Shown here piece by piece: positions 13,849-28,119 of a DNA stretch of 64,000 nt (positions are counted from its first letter, which is position 1; each line of letters begins with the position of its first letter). The notes under the pieces were generated by a model. The model was not told the origin of the DNA and did not search any database. It saw only the letters and a program-made list of their open reading frames with translations. The position numbers and the translations under genes are program-made. The DNA is from Rotaria sordida (taxonomy: Eukaryota; Rotifera; Eurotatoria; Philodinida; Philodinidae), in assembly GCA_905250125.1 (NCBI GenBank), contig CAJNOL010000139.1, positions 143,483 through 207,482 on the forward strand, given 5' to 3'.

Positions 13849-14369
13849 TTGTTATTTTCTATATTAGTTGTATTTTTTACCTTTTTCTTTTTTCTCTCTC
13901 TTTAGATTGAATTTTTCTTTCTTTCGTGTTTACACTTTCGAACAGTGGCTAAATAATGATGAATATGATATGAACAAAAAAAAAGAAAGAAAGAATAATG
14001 AAACAGAAAAATATGATATAATAATGATAATAATAATAATAATAATAATATGAATTTTATGACTTGGTTTGCAGGTTGAAAGTATATATGTATATATATT
14101 TTGGAATAGATCGTTTTACATTTATGATCATTTCAATAAATATAAAAATATTCAATTGTGATTTGAACATGATAATAGTAGAAGAATTTTTTGAATTCTT
14201 TATTAACATTGATAAAAAAATATGATTAATGAAAGGAACAACGAAGCAAATCAATATTTATTATCGGTTTTATCCTATTGTATATTTAATGCAAAAGAGA
14301 TACTAAAAATATATTTAACAGATGCGTCATTAATAATGACGTACGTCATATTTTCTATTTATTTTGATC
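13849..14369. other. 3' flank of the GPCR gene with a short palindrome
   Basis: AT-rich and non-coding, with an (ATA)n tract near 14025-14050. At 14325-14347 a perfect palindrome CGTCATTAATAATGACG overlaps a second one, TGACGTACGTCA; the half-site TGACG resembles a CRE half-site. Nothing else is recognised. Confidence 0.5.
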
Positions 14370-15108
14370 ACATTTGTAGATAGAAACATGTGCTTAATCT
14401 CAACATATTTACTGTTCTATTCTCTATAAAACTGCGTGACAACCTTAGATCTAATCTTTAAAGTGATCGCAAGAATTGAACAATATTCAAGTTCTCCAAT
14501 ATTTATCCATTTCTAGCATACAACAACTCGTATTCGAAGATTTTGTGCACTACAGCTTAGCTTTTTCAGGAGATATTTATCTATCATTTAGCAGTCGATC
14601 GGTGGCTTCACCTACAAGTCTTTTAGGGTCAATTATTTCTTCATATATCGATATTTATAAGGCTTGATTTCTCTTATGAAACTTTTCAATAACTATCACT
14701 TTGAATCAATACTCTTAAAAATTGGTGAAATTTAATGATAGACGACTAGAATAAAATATTCTAACGTAAAGTTTCAATCAATTTGCAAGAAAATCAATGG
14801 AAAAGAAGATAAAACACTTATAATAAAAGTTCAAGTTTCTACTCAATGGAAAATGAATATTTCCACTAAATATAGGATTTGTCACTCGATGTAAAAATGC
14901 TTATTTCTATGTCATAATGTCTTTCAAAAGTATCCATCACCGCATATAACAACAAAGAATTGTACCTAATGCCACAATAAAGAGAAGTTCAATATTCTTC
15001 AATTCTCTCACCAACTTTGAAGATTAGATCTAACGCTCGCGTGTGATATTATAGAGAATTGAATAATGAATCGTTTGAAACCAAGCATAGTTTTCTACCT
15101 ACAAATGT
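14370..15108. repeat. Inverted-repeat element with arms of about 130 bp
   Basis: The left arm, about 14370-14505, begins ACATTTGTAGATAGAAA. It matches the reverse complement of about 14981-15108, which ends at CTACAAATGT. Shared blocks include TTAGATCTAATCTT and TCTCTATAA. The interior of about 475 bp has only short frames. No clear direct duplication is seen at the ends. Likely a non-autonomous DNA transposon or foldback. Confidence 0.65.
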
Positions 15109-15448
15109 AGATACGATAAAAAGAAAATGCGAATGGTGCCATGATGTATGGCGCACCCGTTACTTTGAAATTCAATTGTCTTCAAGACTAAGTGCTTTTT
15201 TTGTTTTAATAAAACCTTGACAAAAAAAGTACTATAAAAAAAAAGAACATTGAAAACATCTGACTTCGAAAAACAGAAGTCATTTGCGGTTAATCGAACC
15301 CATAGAGTCAATAAAGAAACTTACAAGTTTTTGAAATTACATTGAATCAATAAGAATTCGTTGGAATCGATAATTTATACCTCAGAACTACTGAATTTCT
15401 AATTTAGACTTGAAACGTTGTATAAAGATATGCTTTGATGAGAATAAT

Positions 15449-15602
15449 TTATTGTAAAAGTTTCAGATCTTCTGATTGCTTCTATCCTAAGATATGGTCT
15501 TTGGTAAAAGCATGTAGTTCACGCTGCTCATGTATAACTAAAAATTTCGATGATCTTTTAGTAGAATAGAAGCAATCAAAAAATCTGAAACTTTCACAAT
15601 AA
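15449..15602. repeat. Short foldback hairpin, 37-bp arms
   Basis: 15449-15485 (TTATTGTAAAAGTTTCAGAT... to ...TTGCTTCTAT) is nearly perfectly complementary to 15567-15602, with a loop of about 81 bp. The transcript would fold into a stable hairpin. No coding content. Confidence 0.75.
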
Positions 15603-16485
15603 GCAAGTCTCGTTAAGACTTGTCTCTGTGCAAAATTCGAAACTCAGTTTTCCGTATCCAGAGTATTCATAGTTCATTAGAACCTACATAGTCTCAACTC
15701 AAAAGCAATTTGACACTGAGAAATGTTTCCTCGTTAGATTGACTCATTCATTCATAGCAAGTCGAATAGATGAAATTTCAAGTGTATTTAGAGAAGCATT
15801 CAAACTACAAATAAACGTTATATCTGTTTTTTTTCTCACTACAGTTTTTATCTAAATATTTAGAAAAAGCTCATATGTAAAACTACTGATATGATATACA
15901 GAAATTTCTCTTTATTCAATGCTCAGAAAAAGAAAGAATTAATTATTATTTTAGCAAAGAATGTTCATCTGATCGAAATATAGTTAAACATTTTCTGCAT
16001 AGACTATTGAATCATCGATGAGATAAATACAATCGTTGTTTTTTAACAATATTAAATTAAATATTAATCAATAAGAATTTTCAGTTTTATATCAAAAAAA
16101 AAAATATGTACACACATAAAGACATACATAAAATATAAATTCATTTAATGAATAATATTTAGTCGTATTGTCTTCATTAAATACTCATCTAAGAAGAATT
16201 CTTTTATTAACGATGACATATTATTCGCATTATATTCATCTATAGACTTAATTATTTGAAAGTTCTCGTACGTTATTTGCATTCCATATTAGAGAACCAT
16301 ATGTGGTACTTAAATAATATTTTGCTAATATGTTTATCTTATTCGTTAGTTATAATATATCCTCAAGATATGCTACAACAACCTATTTTACAGCATATTA
16401 GGTTTTAATTTATAAGATCTAAATAGCTGTAGGTGATTTACTCAAAATCATTGCATATGTGTTTTTAAAAAAAAAGAACAACTGT
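15603..16485. other. Non-coding gap, nothing recognised
   Basis: AT-rich sequence without a supported gene, RNA gene or strong repeat. Confidence 0.5.
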
Positions 16486-16800
16486 TACTCTCAATTCCAC
16501 AAGATACTGTGTTCCAACCTCTGTACTACCAGCTGTGGAATGCCGCTGGACAAGTCACTAACAGCTGTTTGTCTCAAGTTACTCGGACAGTAGCATGTTG
16601 ATTACGTTATAACATACACTTACTCTTATGGCTAGTTAATGTGTATGGAGAAGTTCAAGCAATTGTGCGTCAATCCAAACTACAGCTAGTATTAACTGTA
16701 GGGAAGATATCGAACTATTAAATCTGTTGCTTGGCAGTGTCTCATACCACAATGTAAGTTACAAGGCAGTAGTATTGTTTGTTCTTGCTACTCTCAATTC
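16486..16800. mobile_element. Block of about 290 bp flanked by a 12-bp direct repeat
   Basis: TACTCTCAATTC occurs at 16486-16497 and again at 16789-16800. The block between them (16498-16788) has higher GC than its surroundings and shares no obvious sequence with the other repeats in the window. The arrangement looks like an insertion with a 12-bp target-site duplication, as retrotransposed SINEs make. No poly-A tail and no clear pol III A/B boxes are visible, so the class is uncertain. Confidence 0.4.
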
Positions 16801-17297
16801 ATTAAATTTTTTTTTCAAGTTTCTTTATCAAATTTAATTCATTTTATTTTATATATAGAGAAAAATAAGAATGATTAGAATTGATTTTGAGATTTAATAC
16901 TATTATTAAGATAAGAATATTTATCAAGATTTTATTTCACATTTATAGTTTGTTTTATGGTTATTTTATTTTATCATTGAATATTTTCTTTTTAATATTA
17001 AATATAAACATGCCATTCAAGATATACATTGATTAATTTCATTTTTCCATTTCATCAACTAATTTTCTTTTCAACAATACTACAAGCAAATGAAAACATG
17101 ACATGAAACTCTATTTGCTGTTTTCATGTAATAAATCTTATAAAACACATTAAAATTTTTGATTAATAATTAAATAAAATTGACAAGTGTATTAAATGAA
17201 AAGATGAATATAAACATATATGTATGTATAAAAGATCAGTCACGACTATCATTAACTTTAATTTATAATGAAAAAACAACAAAATACACAAGTTTAT
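16801..17297. other. Non-coding gap, nothing recognised
   Basis: AT-rich sequence downstream of the minus-strand secreted-protein gene; it probably holds that gene's 3' untranslated region. No other feature seen. Confidence 0.45.
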
Positions 17298-17969
17298 TTA
17301 AATTAATATTGACAATAAGAAAATGATAATAAGAAAAGAATCTATAAAAATTTTTGAACATTTTGATGAAATACTTTCAATTATAGTAACTTGTCGTAAA
17401 TAATCTAAATTTGTTAATGATGAATAATTTTGTCGTGTTGCTTGTCGATGAGGATATAATGATGATGGACGTCGATGAAAATATTTAAAAGATGAACGAA
17501 TTGTAGATGAAAGAATTGTTTTTATTGTTTGTGTTGTTAATGTTTCTTCTATATTTGAAATACAATAGGCTTGATCATTTTTTTCAATTCTTTCTAAATT
17601 TATTTCACAATATCCATGTTCAATTGACATATAAAAATATATTGAACGAAAAAGATCTTTTATTTGAATAAAATTATCTTGTTGACAATTTAATTGAAAA
17701 TATTTATATAAACAACATAATGTTTCACGTATTTTCATACAACGAAATGATTTATCATCACAATAATATGAATTACAAAGTAAATGATGATGACATTGTT
17801 TAGGTATACGATATATATGTTGATTAATTAATATATTTGAACAATAACTTTCATTCGATAATAAATTCTTATCAATATTAATTAAATAAAATGAATTCGA
17901 TGGAAAACAATTTATAATCGGAATAAATAAAACTATAATAACTAATAAAATTATTTTTTTCATAATCAT
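17298..17969 (-). CDS. Secreted, possibly GPI-anchored Cys-rich protein, 223 aa
   Basis: Single exon. I do not recognise the family. The N-terminus is a clear signal peptide: M-I-M-K-K followed by about 15 hydrophobic residues and N-C-F-P. The middle part has about 13 cysteines, many in pairs or close spacing (C-C-L near residue 85, H-H-L-L-C-N, Y-Y-C-D-D), suggesting a disulfide-bonded extracellular domain. After a basic and Ser-rich linker the protein ends in about 15 uninterrupted hydrophobic residues with no charged tail, as in GPI-anchored proteins; a single C-terminal membrane segment is the alternative. The frame stays open 14 codons further upstream, but a splice acceptor (ATATATTTAG, 17980-17989) lies between, so the ATG at 17969 is preferred. 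Codon use matches the other genes. Confidence 0.6.
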   Translation of the reverse strand: MIMKKIILLVIIVLFIPIINCFPSNSFYLINIDKNLLSNESYCSNILINQHIYRIPKQCHHHLLCNSYYCDDKSFRCMKIRETLCCLYKYFQLNCQQDNFIQIKDLFRSIYFYMSIEHGYCEINLERIEKNDQAYCISNIEETLTTQTIKTILSSTIRSSFKYFHRRPSSLYPHRQATRQNYSSLTNLDYLRQVTIIESISSKCSKIFIDSFLIIIFLLSILI

Positions 17970-20531
17970 TATCAAAAATCTAAATATATAAAATAATATC
18001 AAACTTATCAATTAAGAAGACAAATTTGTATGACGAAGACACGCCTAAAGGACCGACTTGTAATCATACAACACAGCTTGAACTCTCGTTATTCTCTCTC
18101 TCTCTCTCTTTCTACACTATATATACAGATAAATTATTACAACATATATGACAAGAAATGAGCAGATGTTTGCAGGCACGCTTTCATCCAAAAAAAAAAT
18201 CTCGATTACTATCACCTCAAACATCAATATCAATGATACATTATTACGGACAAAAAAAAAAGAAACGGGATTGAACATAAGTTGGACTACCTAATTGTCC
18301 GCATCGAACATGACATTAAATGACGTTCGGACGCAAACGATCGTTGTTGTTGAACTAATATATTTTTTGTCTCTAGTGAATAGAACTCACTTGTATGATT
18401 GCGAAATCGGCAGCGTCTTAATTATATTATATATGTTAACATACAGTACGTAGAGAGTTCAGTCAATCGATTCAAGAGCACAATATTCTCATAAATATAT
18501 ACATAAATTGACTCAATTTCTTGTCAACAAGTTCGTGTCATAAATATTTGATACTGTCTTTTCATGGGCGTAAAGATTAGTAAAGAAAAGTAGGAAAAAC
18601 CATCAATGTCGTTAACATATACAATTTATGAACGATACATTTGTTAAATAAGAAGAAAAAATAATAATAATAGCTACTGTCTCAGACATATTCAATTATG
18701 TGTTTAACGAAGGAGAATACAGACTTGATTAACAATACAAACGATAGAGAGAGAGGCTGCACTCGCCAATTATCTCATTGAATAGTAACCCAATATGATT
18801 GAAGTTATTCTTCAAATAAACATGACATTCCATTGATCTATCAATAACTTAGCTATTACTTGCATCTTTCGAAGTATATAAGAAGAAAAAAAAGGTTTCT
18901 AATTGATCAATGATTTACTTCACCGTATGATCGAATGGTTGACAACAATAGATTTGACCCTCACTCTTTCTGTTTTTTTTTCGTTTCGCTCGATAAATGC
19001 TTTCTATATGCATTTTCAATACTCATTTGTCAAGAGAGCGAGTAAAAGAAAGAGACTAGACTCAACTAGTTCAATAATCATTTTAAAATGAAAGAGTACC
19101 CAATGGGTAAATTCATATATATATGTACGTAGGTATTGACGAAGGACGAATGTACAATAACAATACGAGAGGAGGCCTCTATGCGATATATTATCACGAT
19201 TTGTGCAAGCAAGCATGCACCCGTGATTATATTGTGAGTGCACTCTTTCATATGGAGTAAAGTAATTTACCTTCTCTTTTCCAACCACTTTACACACCAT
19301 ATTCATTTGTTTCTTTACTCCTCCTTTTATTCTTCAATCACTTTATAAAACAGTTGCTTTTCTAATGATATTCTGTTTTTTTTTTCATCTAACTATGAAA
19401 CTATAATAGATGATAACAGCAGGATATGATTGACACTCATCATTGTGTCTGGCATTGAAATATACATACATGCAAGATTCACACCCTTGAAATACATATA
19501 TGTATACATATATAAATATAATAACGACTAAACACAGAGAATGTGGCTAATAATTGATATCTGTCCGTTTGTTGCTTTCTCTCTGTAGTGAACAGACGTG
19601 CGATGACCATTTATCACATTCATACATGCAAGCTTTCATACATTAGATAGATAGAACGATAGATAGATATATCTCTCATTTCTTACTTATGATCAACTTC
19701 ATAATGAGAAGTTACATACCTTATTTTATGGTATATGCATGTGTCCACTCAATGACATGATGAAGTACAGTTTTTTTTCTTGTAGTGAAAATGAACGATG
19801 AACGAAGATAATTACACGTAATTTTTAATGGGTTGTCATATGTGATAAAAGATTTACTTGTTTTATGAAAAATTCTACCTTTGATCTGTGACTATTGAAT
19901 AGAAAGTGACAATAGAGATTTTATCAGTGAAAAAAAAAAAGAAATATTTTAATTTTCAACAGTTTCAATTGGTTCAAAAGTGTTCTAAATACTTATTGTA
20001 GTAGATTTCAAAATTTTTCTTTCTATGACAAAGATTAATATAAAGAGTAGTTTCGACTATCTATGGTATTCACTTATAATGAAAAACATTTAATAAAAAC
20101 AAAATGTACAATACTTTCCATTAGCTTAGCACTTAGGTCAGTATTGATCGAAATAAAATATGACTTTTGGAAATTTTTAAAAGAAATACCTGATAGTGTT
20201 GAATATAATCAATTGATTCGTGTATAAAACCAATTCGAACAAATTAATCAAAGACTCATATTAATCATAAAGAAAAAAGAGTTGTAAGAGACATACAAAT
20301 ATAAGGTCATCTACTGACTGACAAGGATACTTTAACATAACACAAATAGTAATGTTAGGTGAAACTCATTAAGAGATATCAATAACGTTAGCGTGGGACT
20401 TGAAGATATTCGGCTAGAAATTGAATAAAACGAGAATACAAGCAGTTAATGATTTGCAGTTTTCAGTAATGGAAAGAGAATATATGGGAACGTCTTTTTC
20501 TCGGATAATATATAGGATGAGATCATTTTCA
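17970..20531. other. 2.5-kb non-coding region with simple repeats
   Basis: Contains a (CT)n tract at about 18093-18112 upstream of the secreted-protein gene, and scattered (GATA)-like and (TA) tracts (for example near 19500 and 19645-19670). The few open frames of 60-96 codons lack protein character. No gene supported. Confidence 0.5.
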
Positions 20532-20755
20532 AGCCAATGATTTCCGCAAAATATTCTGATCTGTCATTCCGATGAAATTTGGATAACAACTAAGAAAATT
20601 TGCATAAAAATTAACAAAATTTAATATTATTCGATCGAACAGATACAATTTTATTTGTTCAGTATTATGATGTGAGAATCTATTTTAAAGGCATGTCGAG
20701 ATGAAAATTTCATCGGAACGACAAATCAGAATGTGTTGCAGAAATTATTTTGTTT
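20532..20755. repeat. Foldback unit with arms of about 50 bp
   Basis: About 20532-20581 (core TTCCGATGAAATTT) matches the reverse complement of about 20701-20755 (core AAATTTCATCGGAA). A spacer of about 120 bp lies between. Non-coding. Confidence 0.65.
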
Positions 20756-21068
20756 CAAAATAATTTCATTCTATATATTATAAGAAAAAAAGGAAGGCGT
20801 CCTCTACGTCTTCTCTTTGTAAATGCTGAAAGCTGCAAATTACAAGATACTTACGTTCTCGACTTATTCAATTTTTTTACTGAATATCTTTATGTCTCGC
20901 ACCGACATCAGTACACAAATGCTCTAAATACCGAACGTCTGACGTAGTATCATAAAAAGAAACAAATGATAAACTTGGCGAAGTTGTAACTATATCATTT
21001 GATTTAGGAATATATAAAACTGATGACAAGGTCGTCTTGATGAAAGAGTCCAAAAAAATGAGGCGTCA

Positions 21069-21238
21069 ATGATTCTGTCTACATTGTCGTCAGTATTTAG
21101 GAAAATATATTCGAGATTTCGTAAGTTTATTGTTATTGATTTGTCAGAATATTTGTAAATAATAATTCACAGGTGATTGTGAAACTAATGTATATGAATT
21201 GTCTACTACCATTTACAGAGAATTTGGTTTGCTCTAAA
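21069..21238 (+). pseudogene. Possible gene remnant: two short exons around a 52-bp intron
   Basis: An ATG at 21069 opens a frame that reaches a textbook donor (GTAAGT at 21121). After an intron ending TTCACAG at 21172 it continues in frame to a stop at 21236-21238, giving about 39 codons. The intron size matches real genes in this window, but the product is very short and has no recognised domain. Another open stretch near 21600-21770 (Asn/Ser/Asp-rich, about 50 codons, ending in a stop) may be further debris. It could equally be chance. Confidence 0.25.
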
Positions 21239-24217
21239 TATATAATAATTTTTCAAGGCATACATCATTGAAAGATTTCAGCAAAGCCATTGATCATATA
21301 CATAGAATTTGTTATTATATGAAACATAATTTCCAAAATTTATTTTTATCCTCTTTGTTATTATATGCATGATATTGGAGAATAGAATACGTGTGAAATC
21401 TCTATGAATGAATACATCCCTGCTTTCGATTTAAACATTATTTTTACAATACCGATTGCTACTTTGACCTCTTTTAAGTGAACACATGTGCATTTCTTGT
21501 TTTTCATCTTCTCTTAATGATTTTTGACTAATCCACTAAAACTAATGTTTATTGTTTACTATAACTGCACATATCAAGAGAAGCAATGACATGACAACAT
21601 TATCTTACATTAAATGAAAAAATTCACTTAATTAATGATTACAACGATAGCAATGATTCATCACAATGTGAATTAGCTGAAAACTCGAATATTTCATTGA
21701 GTTCTATATCTGATATTTTAAAACGAAAATTTGATGATTATATATTTGGATGAATTGTACGGTAATGTTCATCAAATGCACATTTATCAAGACTGAAATA
21801 ATAATAATAAAAGACTTTGTGAAATAAAACCAAGGTTTGTATTATTCTGTTGAAAATTTTTTGGATTCATAAATACTCAAATGAAGAAAGGTAAACAACA
21901 CAGAGAATGGTCTCTGATTACCAGTGGCAGATCCAAAATCTTAGCGAAGGAGTGGTGATTTCTAAATGATACATTCGGAAGTAATATGAATTTATTTTTA
22001 AAACAAATCTATTAAGGTGCTCTTGAACTTACGTTTCACCATATCACTTTCATACAATAAATCTAGAAACTCATGAATAAACAGGTTTTTTTTCAAGAGG
22101 GAAAGAACTGTTTGTTTTTCATTTTTCATCAACTTTAAATCGATAAAATCCAATGTCAAAGACTTAAAAAACTAGAGCATAATTAGATTTACAAATTTCA
22201 TCAACAACAAAATTAACTTTTACATCCACATGTCGATAAACATGTATCATAGTTACTAGATTAAACTTTGTTTCTGACATTGTTTTACATAGGTTTTAGA
22301 CTAAAAAGAAATATTTGACTTGTTACAACATTATTTTTAGAGAAATTTAATTGTAATGATGATAATACTGGCAATAATAATATGAATTGAACCTAATCTC
22401 ATTATGGATTTAAATCTGTTAAGTTTGATTGATTAACGAGGAGTACTAAATTTTATTAAAACCAATGTCAACGATTTATTATATGTTCTTCTTGTTTTAC
22501 TTTGAACTTAGTTTCTTTTTTGAAAAAAAAATCAGTAACATGAATGGCACATTAACGAAAGCAATCTTAACAATAAAATAATTCATATTTTACCAAAATG
22601 CTTCAACTTCTCTCACAATACCTAGTGAAAAAAAACAGATCTTTTGTCGAAAAGAAATTAAAGACCTATTTACTTTTAAAGTATCTTTGAATTAATTATC
22701 AGTCAAAGGAAGTAATCATTAATGTTCTTTTTGCATTTGCTGCTGTCACTTATCCGAGAGCTTGACTAATCATTGAAATGAGTTGCATATCATTCGTCGA
22801 CAAGACAGTTTATTGATAGATATTTGGTCGTTCAGACAGTTTGTCGACAAATACTTCATCGTCAAGTAAAATTTGTCGAATTTATTTCGTCGACATCTTT
22901 TTGTCGATAGTTTTTAACTAGTTAATCAAAAAATATTTCCTTTGGAAACACAATGACAATAAGATTAATGAAACTTTCATCAGCTCAAATTTGACACATT
23001 TCAGCGTGGGTGTTGATGAAGGGTATATCCAAATCCGCACCTAAATCCTCTCGTTTTTGATTCCAAAGAAGAAATGAGTCAAATTAAAAAAAGAACAACT
23101 CAATCCTTATTCATGTTGACCTTTGCCTCTTTCTTCTCACTATGTATATTCTTATTAGTATAATACTTATGTGTGTTATTTTCTCTTTTATCTTGTTGAG
23201 TAGAGGTACCGCACATCCAAAGCCTAGGGGTGTGGTTTGACGGCTTAGCGTTGTCTTTGTTCTTCAATGACCAAAATACCATAGATTTCGTAAGATAAAG
23301 TATTAGGAAGAACTATGAACTTAACTAGGAGTGCGGCGAAGTCAGAAAATGATTATGGAATTCAAAACAAAATCCAAATACCAAGTACTTCGCTTCAAAC
23401 CCCAAAATGTGCTTTCTGATTTTTTTTCGCTCTCCTAGTGAAGTAGAACTTTGTTTCTGACAATGTATGTTACTAAACCTGCGGAATTTGAGGTTATTGG
23501 AGAGCAAAGACGAACCTATGCTCCCCAAGTCCGCTTTCAAATCCGAATCAAATCCTAAAGTCTTTGATTCTAAATCCCCAATCTGTTGTATTTTTGTTGT
23601 ACCTTTATTATTGGACAAAAAAAAAAGTAGACTGGCGTTTTAGAACATTAGTACTTCTTCAGAAAGATTTTGTTGGCAAAATATCTGTCGACGAACGATA
23701 TTATTACCATTGAAATTACTCCTAAACAATCGAAACTGGTTTTGTATGGCGGCACTCTCGATTTTAAGGTTTTAACCCTTTGGTTACGGATTTTTTTTGC
23801 AAAGATGACAAAAAATGAGGGTTTACCCATAGATGCCTGGAATCAGATATATATGTCAAAGGAAAAAAATGGATTGCATTAGGCTTCAATCAACACCATA
23901 AAATTTAGTACTTGTACGGTAGAGTAGAATTATCCAAAGCCTTGCAGAATCTTTCGTGTCGCTTCATGAATAACCTTGCGGTTTCATATCATGATATAGA
24001 TGTAATAAAATTGAGCGTCTGATCTTCTGTAAGATTAACACTTCAGCAGTAATTCAAACTTTCTCGAGCGACAATAATCTAAAAATCATCATTGTTACTT
24101 CTATTCGCGAGAGGACAGCGATCGCCAGATCACCGACGTGCTGGATCCGTCAGTACTGATTACTCGAATACTAGTAAAGAAATTTATATTTTGAATTTTT
24201 TTTCATTTCATAGTAAA
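21239..24217. other. 3-kb gene-poor region
   Basis: No convincing gene. At 22790-22915 a degenerate motif TTTGTCGA / TCGTCGAC recurs about seven times on both strands. Around 23030-23600 the words AAATCC/GGATTT recur in loosely repeated form and give frames of up to 97 codons on the minus strand that look like translated low complexity. Nothing else recognised. Confidence 0.45.
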
Positions 24218-24843
24218 ACATATACAATAAGCACCAAAGTTATTCAACAAGGTTTATTTTCTATTTTTCTTCAATGCCGCAAGCGCTAAAAAGAATGCAA
24301 ATAGTGATTCGAATAGAGAAAATTGTTTTTCAAAGAAATATCAGGATATAAAAATTTTAATCAGTCTCCAAAAGATAGGGACTCTAGAAAACCAAAAGGA
24401 TAGGTTTTTAGAGCCCAGAACGGATAAATATAATTATTAGATGAGATATAGTCATCTTACAGAAGTTCCTAAAGTTGATTTTTCTTCAATTTCCTATAGA
24501 AAAAAAACATTTCTTGACTCTCAATCAAATTATGATATCTCAGCTAAAAACCATCGCAGAGACCTTGGGAATGTCTCAATTTGTAGAGCATAGTTTACTC
24601 TGTTGTTTCATGTAGTCCAAATAATATTATATTTATGCGTTCTAGATGTCGACAAACTACGGCTCTAGTTTTCTGGAATCTTGATCTTTATGAATATGAT
24701 AATAATTTTTATTTCTTTACATTCTTATTGGAAACCATTTTCTCCTGCTCGAATCACTATTTGAATTCTTTCTAATGCTTATGATAGCAAAACAATTTGA
24801 CAAAAAACCTTGTTGAATAATTTTAGTACTCATTGTATATAAC
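24218..24843. repeat. Inverted-repeat element with arms of about 120 bp
   Basis: About 24218-24342 matches the reverse complement of about 24722-24843. Shared blocks are TTATTCAACAAGGTTT and CAAATAGTGATTCGA. The loop is about 380 bp with no coding content. Same general architecture as the other foldback units in the window, but different sequence. Confidence 0.65.
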
Positions 24844-25441
24844 ATCTTCCATCGATTAACACCTCTAAATATTGAACACATTTCTAAAGTCCCGACTATG
24901 TTCATTTAAGAGAGATTTTATTGTAGATACGAATGTAAGAATTCAAAACTTTTGCTGTAGATTTTCTTCATAATAATCAATTACTTTTATTGTTAAAATT
25001 GTTATCTAGATTGTCAGAATCGAATTGGAAAATAACAAGCAAAAAACAAACAATCCTGATGAATCATCGAAATATTAATAAGTATCTATTTTTAAAAAGA
25101 AGATTGAATTAGTGCATGTAAAGCACAATTGATTCTGTTGTTTATTTGAGAAAGAAAAAAAAACAAATGGGAGCAATAGTATTTTTTTTTCTCTCTCTCA
25201 TATCTAAGCATCAACATAAAAGAAAAAGAAAAAAAAAGATCAAGTTGGACAAAAGTAATGGTCTTATATATTTGACTCTCTAATTATAATCTATAGAGGT
25301 ATTTAGAATGAGAGAGAAACACTCGAGAAAGAAAAAAAGAAGAAACTTTTCTAGAAGACAAAAGAAAAAAACGACAGAAAAGTAAGTAATATACTAAGAA
25401 CACTGTTGGTCGGTTTATTATCGTTCATAGGATTGAATTTC

Positions 25442-27711
<2,270 letters not shown>

Positions 27712-27731
27712 AATTGTACAACTAGGTAGTC

Positions 27732-28119
27732 TGAAAATGAAAAATAAATTATGAAAAAATGAGTAAATTGTTTAGATGAAAAACAAAAGCAAAAGCGACG
27801 TAATTTATCGTTTTCTAAGACCACAAAAGAGTTGTCTACATCGTAGAAAACAACTGATGATGTCCTTTAACGAGGTATCGTGTAAAGATTAATGGCGAGG
27901 TTTTTTATGAATTGATAATAGATTTAAATAAAATAATCTTATTATAAAAGAATAAAATTCTAAAAAATAATATTTAATTAAATATATGAAACTATCTATC
28001 ATAACACACTTATGCATTTTGTATCGAAGGATTTTGCTTAGTAACAAATTTTAAAATGAACAAAATTTTCATCACATATTCGTCGACTATGATACAATAA
28101 TAAAGTGTGTATTGACAAG
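27732..28119. promoter_or_regulatory. Shared promoter region between ATP5F1B and DRC9
   Basis: About 390 bp separate the acceptor upstream of the ATP synthase beta start (minus strand) from the DRC9 start (plus strand). The two genes are head-to-head, so this AT-rich stretch probably drives both. No TATA box or factor site can be assigned with confidence. Confidence 0.4.

Noticed and set aside
23325-23618. 97-codon minus-strand frame
   Set aside because: Translates a loosely repeated AAATCC/GGATTT stretch. No protein-like codon use and no splice signals.
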